A program made the translations under genes and the position numbers. The notes beneath the pieces are model-generated. The model searched no databases and was not told where the DNA came from. It saw nothing but the letters and a program-made list of their open reading frames with translations. From the NCBI GenBank assembly GCA_002362155.1, contig DETN01000132.1:1-13114 (forward strand): a DNA stretch of 13,114 bases, in the 5' to 3' direction. Source of the stretch: Lachnospiraceae bacterium UBA3287 (GTDB lineage Bacteria > Bacillota > Clostridia > Lachnospirales > Lachnospiraceae). Shown piece by piece: positions 1 through 6,567 of the stretch (position 1 is the stretch's first letter; each line of letters begins with the position of its first letter).

Positions 1-1035
1 GCCTTCAAGGCGGCCGTGGGTCTTACGACCCATTCCATTGCCATTACCCTGGACGCCGTCAACAATCTCTCCGACGCCCTTTCCTCCATCATCACCATCG
101 CGGGGACCCGCCTGGCCGGAAAGCCCGCCGACAAGAACCATCCCATGGGACACGGAAGGACAGAGTACCTGACGGCCACCATCATATCCGCCATCGTTCT
201 CTACGCCGGCGTGGCCAGCCTGACAGAGTCCGTAAAGAAGATCCTGACTCCCCGGGAGCCCGCCTATACCCTCCCCTCCCTTGTGATCATAGGGACGGCC
301 GTGGCGGTCAAGCTGGTCCTGGGCGCCTACGTAAAGAAGGTGGGAGAAGAGGTCCGGTCCGACTCTCTGGTGGCCTCCGGCCTGGACGCCAGAAACGACG
401 CGGTCATATCCGCCTCCACCCTGGCCGCGGCCATCATCTTCATGGTCTTCCACCTGTCCCTGGAGGCCCCTCTGGGGGCTCTGATCTCCCTGATCATCAT
501 AAAGTCCGGCTGGGACATGCTGCAGGAGACCTTAAGCGACATCCTGGGCCGGCGGGTGGACGCCCGGATCACCCGGGAGATACGCGAGACGGTCAACAGC
601 TTTCCCCGGGTCATGGGCACCTACGACCTGACCCTGCACAGCTACGGTCCGGACCGCCTGATGGGGTCTCTGCACGTGGAGGTCCCCGAGAACATGACCG
701 CCAGCGAGATCGACGAACTGACCAGAAAGATCCAGAGAGCCGTCTATGACCGGCACAGGGTCCTGATCGAGGCCGTGGGCATCTATTCCTACAACATCGA
801 CGACTCCACCGCGGAGATCCGCAGAGAGATCACCGAGCTGGTCATGGAGCACGAGCACGTGCTGCAGATGCACGGCTTTTACGTAGACACAGAAAAAAAG
901 GCCATCCGGTTCGATATCGTTCTGGATTTCGCCAGGGAACGGTCCGCCGTATACCACCACATAGCGGACGAGATCCGGGAAAAGTATCCCGACTACACCT
1001 TCCAGATCATCATGGACACGGATTTCAGCGACTGA
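1..1035 (+). CDS. Cation diffusion facilitator (CDF) transporter, 5' partial
   Basis: Membrane antiporter that exports divalent metal ions in exchange for protons. Frame 1 is open from base 1, and a GTG at 16 is internal, so the gene is cut by the window edge; the first membrane helix is probably missing. Counting from that GTG, one metal-site pair is N16xxxD20 in TM2, followed by the family loop HPMGHGRTE at 42-50, and the second pair is D124xxxD128 in TM5. The N/D-D/D set differs from the D/D-H/D set of zinc exporters such as YiiP and fits Mn-type CDF proteins; that substrate is an inference. The cytosolic end looks doubled: a ferredoxin-like ZT_dimer region at about 190-258 is followed by a second similar alpha/beta unit at about 268-338. 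The sortase gene begins 24 bp downstream, so the two are probably co-transcribed. The family call is firm; the metal is not. Confidence 0.93.
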   Translation, partial: AFKAAVGLTTHSIAITLDAVNNLSDALSSIITIAGTRLAGKPADKNHPMGHGRTEYLTATIISAIVLYAGVASLTESVKKILTPREPAYTLPSLVIIGTAVAVKLVLGAYVKKVGEEVRSDSLVASGLDARNDAVISASTLAAAIIFMVFHLSLEAPLGALISLIIIKSGWDMLQETLSDILGRRVDARITREIRETVNSFPRVMGTYDLTLHSYGPDRLMGSLHVEVPENMTASEIDELTRKIQRAVYDRHRVLIEAVGIYSYNIDDSTAEIRREITELVMEHEHVLQMHGFYVDTEKKAIRFDIVLDFARERSAVYHHIADEIREKYPDYTFQIIMDTDFSD

Positions 1036-1059
1036 TCGCAGAGAAAAAGGACAAAAGAT

Positions 1060-1716
1060 ATGACAGCGAAGAAGAAAAGAAAGAAAAAAGGCAGCGTTCT
1101 GACGTCCATCGGCATCCTTCTGCTCCTGGCGGCCTTAGGCCTCACCGGCTATAACCTCTGGGACGGCCTGCGGGCCGGACAGGAAAGCCGGGCCATAGAG
1201 GAAAAGATCGCGGCCCAGATGCCGGAGACCATCGTGGAGGCCCACGAGCCCCAGGCCATGGAGGAGATCGACCTGACCATGCCTGTTTTCGAGATCGACG
1301 GCTATAAATACGTGGGGGTGATCGAGATCCCTTCCCTGAAGATCTCCCTCCCCGTCATGGACAGCTGGGACGAAAACAGACTTAAGATCGCGGCCTGCCT
1401 CTACTGGGGCAACTATAAGACCGACGACATGGTCATCTGCGCCCACAACTATATCCAGTTCTTTGCCCCCATCCGCGGCATCGACATGGGCGCTGACGTA
1501 TATTTCATCAGTGCGGACGGCGTGGCCTACCACTATCAGGTCACCAACCGGGAGACCCTGCGGCCCACCGCTGTGGAGCAGATGGTCATCAATACCGTGC
1601 AGGGAGCCGACGGACAGGAGGTAAAGGACTGGGATCTTACCCTCTTTACCTGCTTCCCCGGCGGCGCCACCAGATGCGCGGTCCGCTGCGCCAGGGTAAA
1701 GAGTGATGAGGAATGA
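1060..1716 (+). CDS. Small membrane-anchored sortase (class B/D-like)
   Basis: Cysteine transpeptidase of the sortase family (PF04203) that attaches secreted proteins to peptidoglycan or to each other. The 218-aa protein has a very basic start (residues 3-10), one membrane helix at about 13-31 acting as an uncleaved anchor, a linker, and the sortase barrel from about 80. Catalytic residues are visible: His129 in ICAHNY, Cys198 in TLFTC, and Arg205 or Arg209 after it. The barrel has the form common in Clostridia (KIAxCxYxG followed by the His motif). Exact class is uncertain, because the short C-terminus and TLxTC motif suit class D-like enzymes as well as class B. Start is the ATG preceded by an AAAAGGAC ribosome site. 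It follows the CDF gene by 24 bp and ends at a strong terminator. No LPxTG-type substrate gene is present in the window. Confidence 0.9.
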   Translation: MTAKKKRKKKGSVLTSIGILLLLAALGLTGYNLWDGLRAGQESRAIEEKIAAQMPETIVEAHEPQAMEEIDLTMPVFEIDGYKYVGVIEIPSLKISLPVMDSWDENRLKIAACLYWGNYKTDDMVICAHNYIQFFAPIRGIDMGADVYFISADGVAYHYQVTNRETLRPTAVEQMVINTVQGADGQEVKDWDLTLFTCFPGGATRCAVRCARVKSDEE

Positions 1717-1792
1717 TCCTGGCAGGGTCCGGAAAAAGGGTCCTGGAGGCAGGCGGCCGCAGCAGCTCTCTGAAGGAACAGGCATGACAGAA

Positions 1793-1846
1793 ATAAAAGG
1801 GCAGGGCCCGGATCCCTTAGCTTAGATCCTGGCCCTGCCCTTTTAT
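1793..1846. terminator. Bidirectional Rho-independent terminator
   Basis: A 16-bp perfect inverted repeat (1793-1808 with 1831-1846) extends by a further 5 bp after one mismatch (1810-1814 with 1825-1829). The outer ends are A4 on the left and T4 on the right, so the hairpin carries a U-run on either strand. It lies between the plus-strand sortase and the minus-strand beta-propeller gene and can end both transcripts. Confidence 0.9.
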
Positions 1847-1849
1847 GGT

Positions 1850-1943
1850 CTTCTCTGCAGTTTTCCTATCCGGTTGTTTTCAGTTTTTTCCGGTTTTCTA
1901 TTCGTTTTTTTTATTCCGTTTCTTTTTCCGGTTTCTTTTTTAC
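1850..1943. repeat. Pyrimidine-rich tract with imperfect TTTTCCGGTTT repeats
   Basis: Between the shared terminator and the end of the beta-propeller gene the plus strand is almost all T and C. The core CCGGTT recurs at 1870, 1890 and 1928, with a degenerate CCGTTT near 1916. Spacing is irregular. A 6-bp stem (1944-1949 with 1962-1967) follows next to the stop codon, but it has no U-run on the minus strand. No function is evident; on the minus strand this would be the A-rich 3' untranslated end of the propeller transcript. Confidence 0.4.
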
Positions 1944-1968
1944 AGGTCCCTCAGGGGCCCCGGACCTC

Positions 1969-4128
1969 TTACCGGATCTCTCCGATCTTCTCGAAGTCCT
2001 TTTCCATGTCGAAGGCAAGGATCCTTCTTCCCCCTGCCAGGTAGAAGGTGTCTCCTATATAGAGGCCTCTGGCCCCGTAGGGGATGCCGCACTCCTCCAG
2101 GTCCAGGGAGGCGAGCTTTTCAAACTTCCCGTCCTCAAAGGAAAATACATGGTATTCGTCCTTCCAGCGCCAGGAATCCTCCCTTTCCTCCGTTTCCCTT
2201 CCGGCTTCAAAACCGATCAGGTTGGCCGCGGGATCCACCAGCAGCATGCGGTAGTCGTAGAGGCCGTCGCACTGCCAGTAGTTCTTCATGGGCAGAGTAG
2301 TGATCTCACTGACGGAGAGGGGATCCGATATATCAAACATGGACAGCTTGAGGCCCAGGATCTCCCCGTTCTTCTCGTCCGCGTCCCAGCCGATGCCAAG
2401 GAGGGAGTCCTCTCCCCAGAAGTGGAGATAGTCCGAAAAGCCCGGGATCTTCAGCTCTCCCAGGAGCCTTGGCTCTTCCGGATCCGAGAGATCGACGGAA
2501 AAGAGGGGATCCGTATTGCGGAAGGTGACCAGGTAGAGGATGTCCTCCAGGAAGCGGGCACTCTGGATCTCTTCTCCGGGAGCCAGGCCCGTAAGGCTCC
2601 CCACCTGGACTAAGTCTCTGTCAAAGATGTAGACCCCGCTGCTTACGCCTGCGTCCGTCCTTGCGGTCACGGCGGCCCGAAGGTAGCCGTCCCGGGACTG
2701 GTCGATGGAGAAGGAGGACTCCAGGGTGCCGGGGACCGTGCCGACGGCAGAGGGAGTGATCTTTCCCTTCTCATAGGATACCTTCACGATATCCGTCACA
2801 GACCTTCCTCCCTTCCAGGAGGGGATCTCCAGATAGAGGGCGTCCCTGGAAGCGTAGAAGTCCGAGGTCCATCCCATGAAGACCTTGGCGTCCGAGGCTT
2901 CTCCCGGCGCCTTCAGGTCCATGCCGGTCACGGTCAGGGACTGCATGCAGGAGACGGCCGGCGGGCAGTAGATGGCCCCGGCGGGAACGGGGGCTCCGTT
3001 CACCTTGGGAATGACCTGGGCCGTAAAGGTCTCTTCTTCGTACTTCTCCGGCAGGGCCGCGTAAAAGGGCCTGTCGGTGGAGGTCAGGATATAGGCATAG
3101 CCGTCATAAAAACGGGTGGTCCTGTAGTAGCCGTCCAGCTTCAGGGTCCCCGTCTCCACGGGCTTTTCCCTGTCGGAAATGTCATAGCTGATCACATGGG
3201 TCTCGTCCACGCTTTCCAGGCTGAACATGTCCTCCTGGTCCGTCTGGGCCATGGAGGTCTTATAGTAGGAAGCCAGAAGGATCAGATGGTCCCCCTGCAG
3301 GTAGAATTCCCGGATGCTGCCGCTTCCCAGATCCGGCCGGATCCGGGAGACCCTTTCCAGGTCCCCTCCCTCTGCGGAGGTGATCAGGATCTCTGTTTCG
3401 TCATCGCCCAGTGTATAGATATAGGATCCGTCGGTCAGAGCCACGTCGCTCTCTCCGACGCCCTCCTCCCGGACGTTGGTCTGGGAGTATCCGCCGGCGG
3501 CCGCTTCCGCCGTGGGCGCTGCCGCCTCTTCCACTGCCATGTCTCCCTTGGCGTCAGCAAATCCGCCCGCCGCTCCGTTTGTGACATAAAAGGTGTCCCG
3601 GCCTGTTTTCAGGGCCTCATAGACGGCCTCGTAGTCCGCGGCGGGGGTCAGATAGTCCAATGGCTCCGCTTCCGGCGCCGCTTCTTCCGCTTTCTTTTCC
3701 GCTTTCTCTATCCCGCCCGTCTCCGCCGGGCTTTCAAAGACCTCTGCCGCCTCTTCCGTAAGGGCTGCGCCTCCGGATGCCTGGGAGCTTCCCATACGGG
3801 ACCCCTGCCAGATGCGGACCCCCGTAAAGAGCAGAAGCCCTGCCGCCAGAAGGGAGGCGGCGGTTATAAAGCCCCTTCTCCGTGCCTTTTTCAAGGCCCT
3901 TCGGCGGATCTCCTCTACATCCGTGACCTTTTCCTCTTCCGCGGAAATCTCCTCCACGACGGGCATCTCCTCCATGGCGGGCACGTCCGGGTCGTCCTTA
4001 TACTCTTCCCGGATCTGGCTCCCCTTTTCCTCCAGCATCTGCCGGACTGCCTCCGGCGTCAGAGAGGAGGGCACCGGGGCCGCCTTTCCCTCTTCTTCTA
4101 TTTTTCTGATCAGATCTTCATTCATCAT
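1969..4128 (-). CDS. Membrane-anchored beta-propeller protein (PF09826-type), putative sigma regulator
   Basis: 719 aa. Residues 1-85 are acidic and probably cytosolic. A basic patch (76-85) precedes a single membrane helix at about 86-106, so by the positive-inside rule the remaining ~610 residues face outside. An Ala/Glu-rich low-complexity linker runs to about 155. The propeller part carries family signatures: TNVREEGVGESDVALTDG starting at 217, where relatives usually read VDEADIVKTDG, and GLKLSMFDISDP near the C-terminus. Proteins of this family (secreted C-terminal beta-propeller, distantly WD40-like) often sit beside sigma-factor genes in Clostridia. Here the ECF sigma gene is 33 bp upstream on the same strand, so the N-terminal segment may bind sigma and act as an anti-sigma factor. 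That role is inferred; no zinc anti-sigma motif (HxxxCxxC) is visible. Start is ATG 4128 or 4125, after an AAGGAAA ribosome site. The ligand is unknown. Confidence 0.88.
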   Translation of the reverse strand: MMNEDLIRKIEEEGKAAPVPSSLTPEAVRQMLEEKGSQIREEYKDDPDVPAMEEMPVVEEISAEEEKVTDVEEIRRRALKKARRRGFITAASLLAAGLLLFTGVRIWQGSRMGSSQASGGAALTEEAAEVFESPAETGGIEKAEKKAEEAAPEAEPLDYLTPAADYEAVYEALKTGRDTFYVTNGAAGGFADAKGDMAVEEAAAPTAEAAAGGYSQTNVREEGVGESDVALTDGSYIYTLGDDETEILITSAEGGDLERVSRIRPDLGSGSIREFYLQGDHLILLASYYKTSMAQTDQEDMFSLESVDETHVISYDISDREKPVETGTLKLDGYYRTTRFYDGYAYILTSTDRPFYAALPEKYEEETFTAQVIPKVNGAPVPAGAIYCPPAVSCMQSLTVTGMDLKAPGEASDAKVFMGWTSDFYASRDALYLEIPSWKGGRSVTDIVKVSYEKGKITPSAVGTVPGTLESSFSIDQSRDGYLRAAVTARTDAGVSSGVYIFDRDLVQVGSLTGLAPGEEIQSARFLEDILYLVTFRNTDPLFSVDLSDPEEPRLLGELKIPGFSDYLHFWGEDSLLGIGWDADEKNGEILGLKLSMFDISDPLSVSEITTLPMKNYWQCDGLYDYRMLLVDPAANLIGFEAGRETEEREDSWRWKDEYHVFSFEDGKFEKLASLDLEECGIPYGARGLYIGDTFYLAGGRRILAFDMEKDFEKIGEIR

Positions 4129-4161
4129 CGTCGTTTCCTTTCCCTGCCGGGCTGCTTTCCT

Positions 4162-4674
4162 TCAGGACCCGCAGCTTTTTCGGAGCTTTTCCAGGGCCCT
4201 GTGCTCCCTGGACCGGACCGTGGCCGGATTCATCTTAAGGATCAGGCCGATCTCTGCGCTCTTATAGCCGCCGAATACGTGAAGGCAGATGATCTCTCTC
4301 TCCTCCCCGGTCAGCCGGGCCATGGCCTCCCTGAGCATGCTCTCCTCCGTAAAGTCGCCTCCCGGATCCGGCATCTGCTCATCCAGCTCTCCCGTCTTAT
4401 TCAGGTAGGCCGCCCGCTGGTTCCTGCATTTGTTGGACAGGATCCGGAAGATCCAGGCCCGGAAGGCCTCCGCGCTCCTCAGCTGGCCGATCTGGGCATA
4501 GGCCGCCATTACGGTCTCGGACACCACGTCCTCCGCATCTTCCTTCTGTCCCAGCATGTAGAGGGCATACCGGTACAGGTCCTGATAGACCATCTCATAA
4601 AGGGAGGCAAAGGCCTCCGGGTCTCCGCTTCTGGCTCTTTCCGCCAGAAGGGACATATCTTCTTTCGTTTTCAC
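4162..4674 (-). CDS. ECF-type RNA polymerase sigma factor
   Basis: 170-aa sigma-70 family factor of extracytoplasmic-function type, which directs RNA polymerase to a small set of promoters. Region 2 is recognisable in the N-terminal half (LYRYALYMLG, then EDAEDVVSETVMAAY and FRAWIFRILSNKCRNQ). Region 4, with its helix-turn-helix, fills the C-terminus (LTGEEREIICLHVFGGYKSAE, then MNPATVRSREHRALEKLRK at the DNA-recognition end). The frame stays open upstream to 4908, but that stretch reads as low-quality sequence. I chose the GTG at 4674 because GGAGGAG lies 4 nt before it and the protein then starts right at the usual ECF N-terminus. The beta-propeller gene follows after 33 bp, which suggests a sigma/regulator pair. 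ECF operons are often autoregulated, but no promoter sequence proves it here. Confidence 0.93.
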   Translation of the reverse strand: MKTKEDMSLLAERARSGDPEAFASLYEMVYQDLYRYALYMLGQKEDAEDVVSETVMAAYAQIGQLRSAEAFRAWIFRILSNKCRNQRAAYLNKTGELDEQMPDPGGDFTEESMLREAMARLTGEEREIICLHVFGGYKSAEIGLILKMNPATVRSREHRALEKLRKSCGS

Positions 4675-4678
4675 TCTG

Positions 4679-4685
4679 CTCCTCC
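4679..4685 (-). promoter_or_regulatory. Ribosome binding site fixing a GTG start for the sigma gene
   Basis: GGAGGAG on the minus strand, 4 nt before GTG 4674. No ATG in the same frame has a comparable site upstream, and the next in-frame ATG (residue 7) would leave this site too far away. Confidence 0.75.
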
Positions 4686-4714
4686 AAGGAGTCTCTCTCC
4701 CGAAACTTAAGTCT

Positions 4715-4726
4715 CTGTATATACAG
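4715..4726. promoter_or_regulatory. Perfect palindrome CTGTATATACAG, possible operator or -10 region
   Basis: A 12-bp perfect palindrome containing TATATA, 41 bp upstream of the sigma GTG start. The position suits a promoter -10 region or an operator overlapping it. No good -35 hexamer lies at standard distance, so an alternative sigma factor, perhaps autoregulation, is possible but unproven. Confidence 0.35.
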
Positions 4727-4962
4727 TACTTTGCCGGCAGGTCTTTGTTGCATCCGTCCCCTGTTTTTTTAAGGGCCCCCGCCCGGCTTTTTCCCCCGTA
4801 TTTCCCTTCCATTATACATGGTCCGGCCCCCTTTTTGCCTCTTACTTTGCCCTTAAGAGGGATCCGGGAGAAGAGACAGACCGCCGGAAAACAGTCCCTC
4901 TTTTTCATCTGGCCTTTAAAAAATTTACCATTCTGGCACTTTTTTCAAGGCCTGTTTTCATG

Positions 4963-4968
4963 TATAAC
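4963..4968 (+). promoter_or_regulatory. Tentative -10 box (TATAAC) for the ECF S component
   Basis: TATAAC matches five of six bases of the sigma-A -10 consensus and lies 83 bp upstream of the ATG at 5052. The expected -35 position holds only a T-run, so the call rests on the -10 box alone. Confidence 0.35.
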
Positions 4969-4997
4969 ACTGATAACAAAAAGAAACCCGTCCACAG

Positions 4998-5044
4998 TCC
5001 TTCCGGAAGCACCAGGCGGCCGGAGGGCCATTTGAATAAAGGAG
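4998..5044 (+). promoter_or_regulatory. Leader hairpins that could compete around the ribosome site
   Basis: CCTTCCGG (4999-5006) can pair with CCGGAGGG (5020-5027), an 8-bp stem with one G-U pair and a 13-nt loop. The overlapping TCCTT (4998-5002) can instead pair with AAGGA (5039-5043) inside the ribosome site. The two pairings exclude each other, as in a translational switch. I could not match it to any riboswitch class I know, so chance folding in GC-rich DNA is a real alternative. Confidence 0.25.
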
Positions 5045-5051
5045 CGCGTCT

Positions 5052-5675
5052 ATGAATCATTTTCCTTCCGCAGCCGCAAGGAGCGGCCTTGAAGTAAGCA
5101 GCGAGACCACCAGAAAGCTGGTCTTTGCCGGGGTCTTCGCAGCCCTTACCTATGTTGTCTTTACCTTCCTTTCCATCCCCATCCCCACCATCGGAGGAAG
5201 CAAGGTCACGGTCCATCTGGGCAACGCCTTCTGCGCCCTGGGAGCCCTTCTGATCGGCTCCTTCTACGGCGGCATCGGCGGCGCCGTCGGCCTGACCATC
5301 GCGGATCTTCTGGATCCCGTATACCTGGTCCAGGCTCCCGTCACCTTCTTCATCAAGCTGGCCATGGGCGCCCTGGTAGGCCTGATCGCCCACCGCTTCG
5401 GCCATATCACCACAGAAAAAAGCCATGCAAGGATCCTGCGCTGGGTCACCGCCGCCGTCCTGGCCGGCATGATCTTCAACGCCCTGGTGGATCCCACCGT
5501 CCGCTACTTCTACAAGATCCTGGTCCTGGGAAAGCCCGCCGCGGAGGTCAGCTTCGCCATCAACTTCGGCGTCACCCTGATCAACTCCGTGGTCTCCACC
5601 TTCGTGGCCGTGATCCTCTACATGTCCATGCGGATCCCTCTGAAAAAGGCAGGTCTTTTCTTCACCTTTAAATGA
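5052..5675 (+). CDS. ECF transporter S component (substrate-binding membrane subunit)
   Basis: 207-aa integral membrane protein of about six helices, the vitamin-capturing subunit of an energy-coupling factor transporter. It would work with a shared EcfT and two ATPases encoded elsewhere (group II type), since none is present here. Family features are the first helix KLVFAGVFAALTYVVFTFL, rich in small residues for docking to EcfT, and the block VHLGNAFCALGALLIGSFYG, followed by GAVGLTIADLLDP. This is the PF07155 pattern, whose members include riboflavin-, pyridoxine- and hydroxymethylpyrimidine-type carriers. The substrate cannot be told from sequence alone, and I see no known riboswitch upstream. 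AAAGGAG at 5038-5044 gives a clear ATG start at 5052. The gene is monocistronic, flanked by a divergent sigma operon and its own terminator. Confidence 0.88.
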   Translation: MNHFPSAAARSGLEVSSETTRKLVFAGVFAALTYVVFTFLSIPIPTIGGSKVTVHLGNAFCALGALLIGSFYGGIGGAVGLTIADLLDPVYLVQAPVTFFIKLAMGALVGLIAHRFGHITTEKSHARILRWVTAAVLAGMIFNALVDPTVRYFYKILVLGKPAAEVSFAINFGVTLINSVVSTFVAVILYMSMRIPLKKAGLFFTFK

Positions 5676-5706
5676 GGATCCGGAAACCATACCCGTCAGA
5701 TCCCTG

Positions 5707-5745
5707 CAGGGGCTGCTGCACTTTCGCCGCAGCCCCTGTTTTTTT
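5707..5745 (+). terminator. Rho-independent terminator after the ECF S component
   Basis: A 10-bp stem (5707-5716 with 5729-5738), extended by two pairs past a mismatch, with a short loop and then seven T residues at 5739-5745. It lies about 30 bp after the stop codon of the transporter gene. Confidence 0.92.
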
Positions 5746-5770
5746 ATGCCGGCGGGAGGCAGAGCAGGCC

Positions 5771-5798
5771 AAAAAAACAGGCTGGGGAGCCCCGGCCT
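5771..5798 (-). terminator. Rho-independent terminator of the minus-strand gene set
   Basis: On the minus strand an 8-bp stem (5779-5786 with 5791-5798, one G-U pair) is followed by a T7 run (plus-strand A7 at 5771-5777). It lies about 90 bp past the stop codon of the HD-domain gene and back to back with the transporter terminator. Confidence 0.8.
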
Positions 5799-5888
5799 TA
5801 AATCCATCATGTTAAACCATCCTCTGCATATGTTCTTATTATCTTCCCGGCCCTCAGATCTCCTCTGCCATGTCCCCTGAATACGCTT

Positions 5889-6554
5889 TCAGTACTCTTT
5901 CAGCACCACCAGGCTCCGGGTCAGCCTGAAGGGGGATCTCTTCATCGCCGCCTCTCTGCAAAGGTCCAGGGTCTCCTGGATCTTCTCTCTCATCTTCTCA
6001 AGCCCCTCCATGACCTCCAGATCATCCGTCCTGACCTGCAGGATGATCAGGTCCTCCGTCACTTCCACTTTCCGGCAGGCCCTGGTCCTTTTGTAGTAGA
6101 AGACCTGCCCGGAGCTTTCAAAGCTCTCTACGCCGCAGAGAAGGTCTGTGCTTCGAAGGGATGTCACGTCGATCTCGTCCGCAAGATAGGGCAGGCAGAT
6201 CCTGGCTCCGCCGGGGACCCTGAAGTCCGAAGGGAACTCTTCCTCGTCGAACAGGTCCGTTTTCCGGTGTCCCCGCACCACCTGCTTTAGCGCAAAGAGA
6301 TGCTCCGGGGAGGGCAGGTCCAGAAAGTCCGCGTATTTTTCGATGAGAAGGGCGCTGAATTCCTGGTGGCAGTCCCGGATGATCCTCTCTCTGTCCCCCT
6401 TTTCCTTTCCCGCATACTGATCTCCCGGGGCAAGACGGCCCATGAATTCGTCGAATTTCCCATCAGAGACCCCCATTCCCGCGTCATGGAGCATACAGGC
6501 CATAAGAAGGACATACAGCTCGTCTCCGTTCAGAAGGAGGATCTGGTCCTCCAT
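5889..6554 (-). CDS. HD-domain protein (HD-CE-like), N-terminal helix missing
   Basis: 221-aa protein resembling the HD-CE type of metal-dependent HD domain. Visible in order: LYVLLMACMLHDAGM with His23-Asp24 (the HD pair), His63 in DCHQEFSALLI, His96 in VVRGHRK, and ADEIDVTS with Asp127 or Asp130 as the last metal ligand. The C-terminal ~70 residues form an alpha/beta tail. HD domains normally carry one more His on a helix before this point. Here translation begins only 22 residues before the HD pair, so that ligand is absent and the protein looks shortened. ATG 6554 was chosen because AAAGGAG precedes it by 5 nt; the upstream TTG at 6575 adds seven poor residues and overlaps the neighbour. 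It follows the YfbR gene by 13 bp as the last gene of the set. Whether it is active, and on what, is unknown. Confidence 0.75.
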   Translation of the reverse strand: MEDQILLLNGDELYVLLMACMLHDAGMGVSDGKFDEFMGRLAPGDQYAGKEKGDRERIIRDCHQEFSALLIEKYADFLDLPSPEHLFALKQVVRGHRKTDLFDEEEFPSDFRVPGGARICLPYLADEIDVTSLRSTDLLCGVESFESSGQVFYYKRTRACRKVEVTEDLIILQVRTDDLEVMEGLEKMREKIQETLDLCREAAMKRSPFRLTRSLVVLKEY

Positions 6555-6559
6555 CCGTG

Positions 6560-6566
6560 CTCCTTT
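6560..6566 (-). promoter_or_regulatory. Ribosome binding site choosing ATG 6554
   Basis: AAAGGAG on the minus strand, 5 nt before ATG 6554, lying in the gap between the YfbR stop codon and this start. It argues against the longer TTG start at 6575. Confidence 0.7.
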
Positions 6567-6567
6567 C

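Larger units (their letters stand above)
4675..5051. other. Divergent intergenic region, sigma operon / ECF S component
   Basis: 377 bp without a convincing gene. It must hold promoters for both the minus-strand sigma operon and the plus-strand transporter gene. Visible items are a perfect 12-bp palindrome 41 bp upstream of the sigma start, a TATAAC box at 4963 on the plus strand, and a leader with alternative hairpins before the transporter gene. The in-frame upstream extension of the sigma gene (to 4908) lacks a good ribosome site and any domain, so I treat it as non-coding. Confidence 0.6.

Noticed and set aside
1944..1967. Separate terminator right after the beta-propeller stop codon
   Set aside because: The 6-bp stem is followed by A residues, not a U-run, on the minus strand. 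The strong hairpin at 1793-1846 is the better terminator.
3196..4710. 504-aa open frame on the plus strand opposite the sigma and beta-propeller genes
   Set aside because: Low-complexity Arg/Gly/Leu/Pro-rich translation with no domain. It lies antisense to two well-supported genes and reflects the GC-rich codon bias.
4715..4726. LexA (SOS) box
   Set aside because: The CTGT...ACAG ends recall the E. coli box, but the spacing is 4 instead of 8 bases, and Gram-positive LexA sites have a different consensus (GAAC...GTTC).
4675..4908. N-terminal extension of the sigma factor to 4908
   Set aside because: The added 78 residues are basic and disordered with no sigma domain, and they cross the likely promoter region. 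The GTG at 4674 has a strong ribosome site.
4969..5051. Known vitamin riboswitch (TPP, FMN, THF, preQ1) before the ECF S component
   Set aside because: None of the conserved core sequences that I know for these classes is present in the leader.
4905..5810. 301-aa minus-strand frame opposite the ECF S component
   Set aside because: Gly/Asp/Gln-rich shadow of a clear membrane protein gene, and it also spans two terminators.
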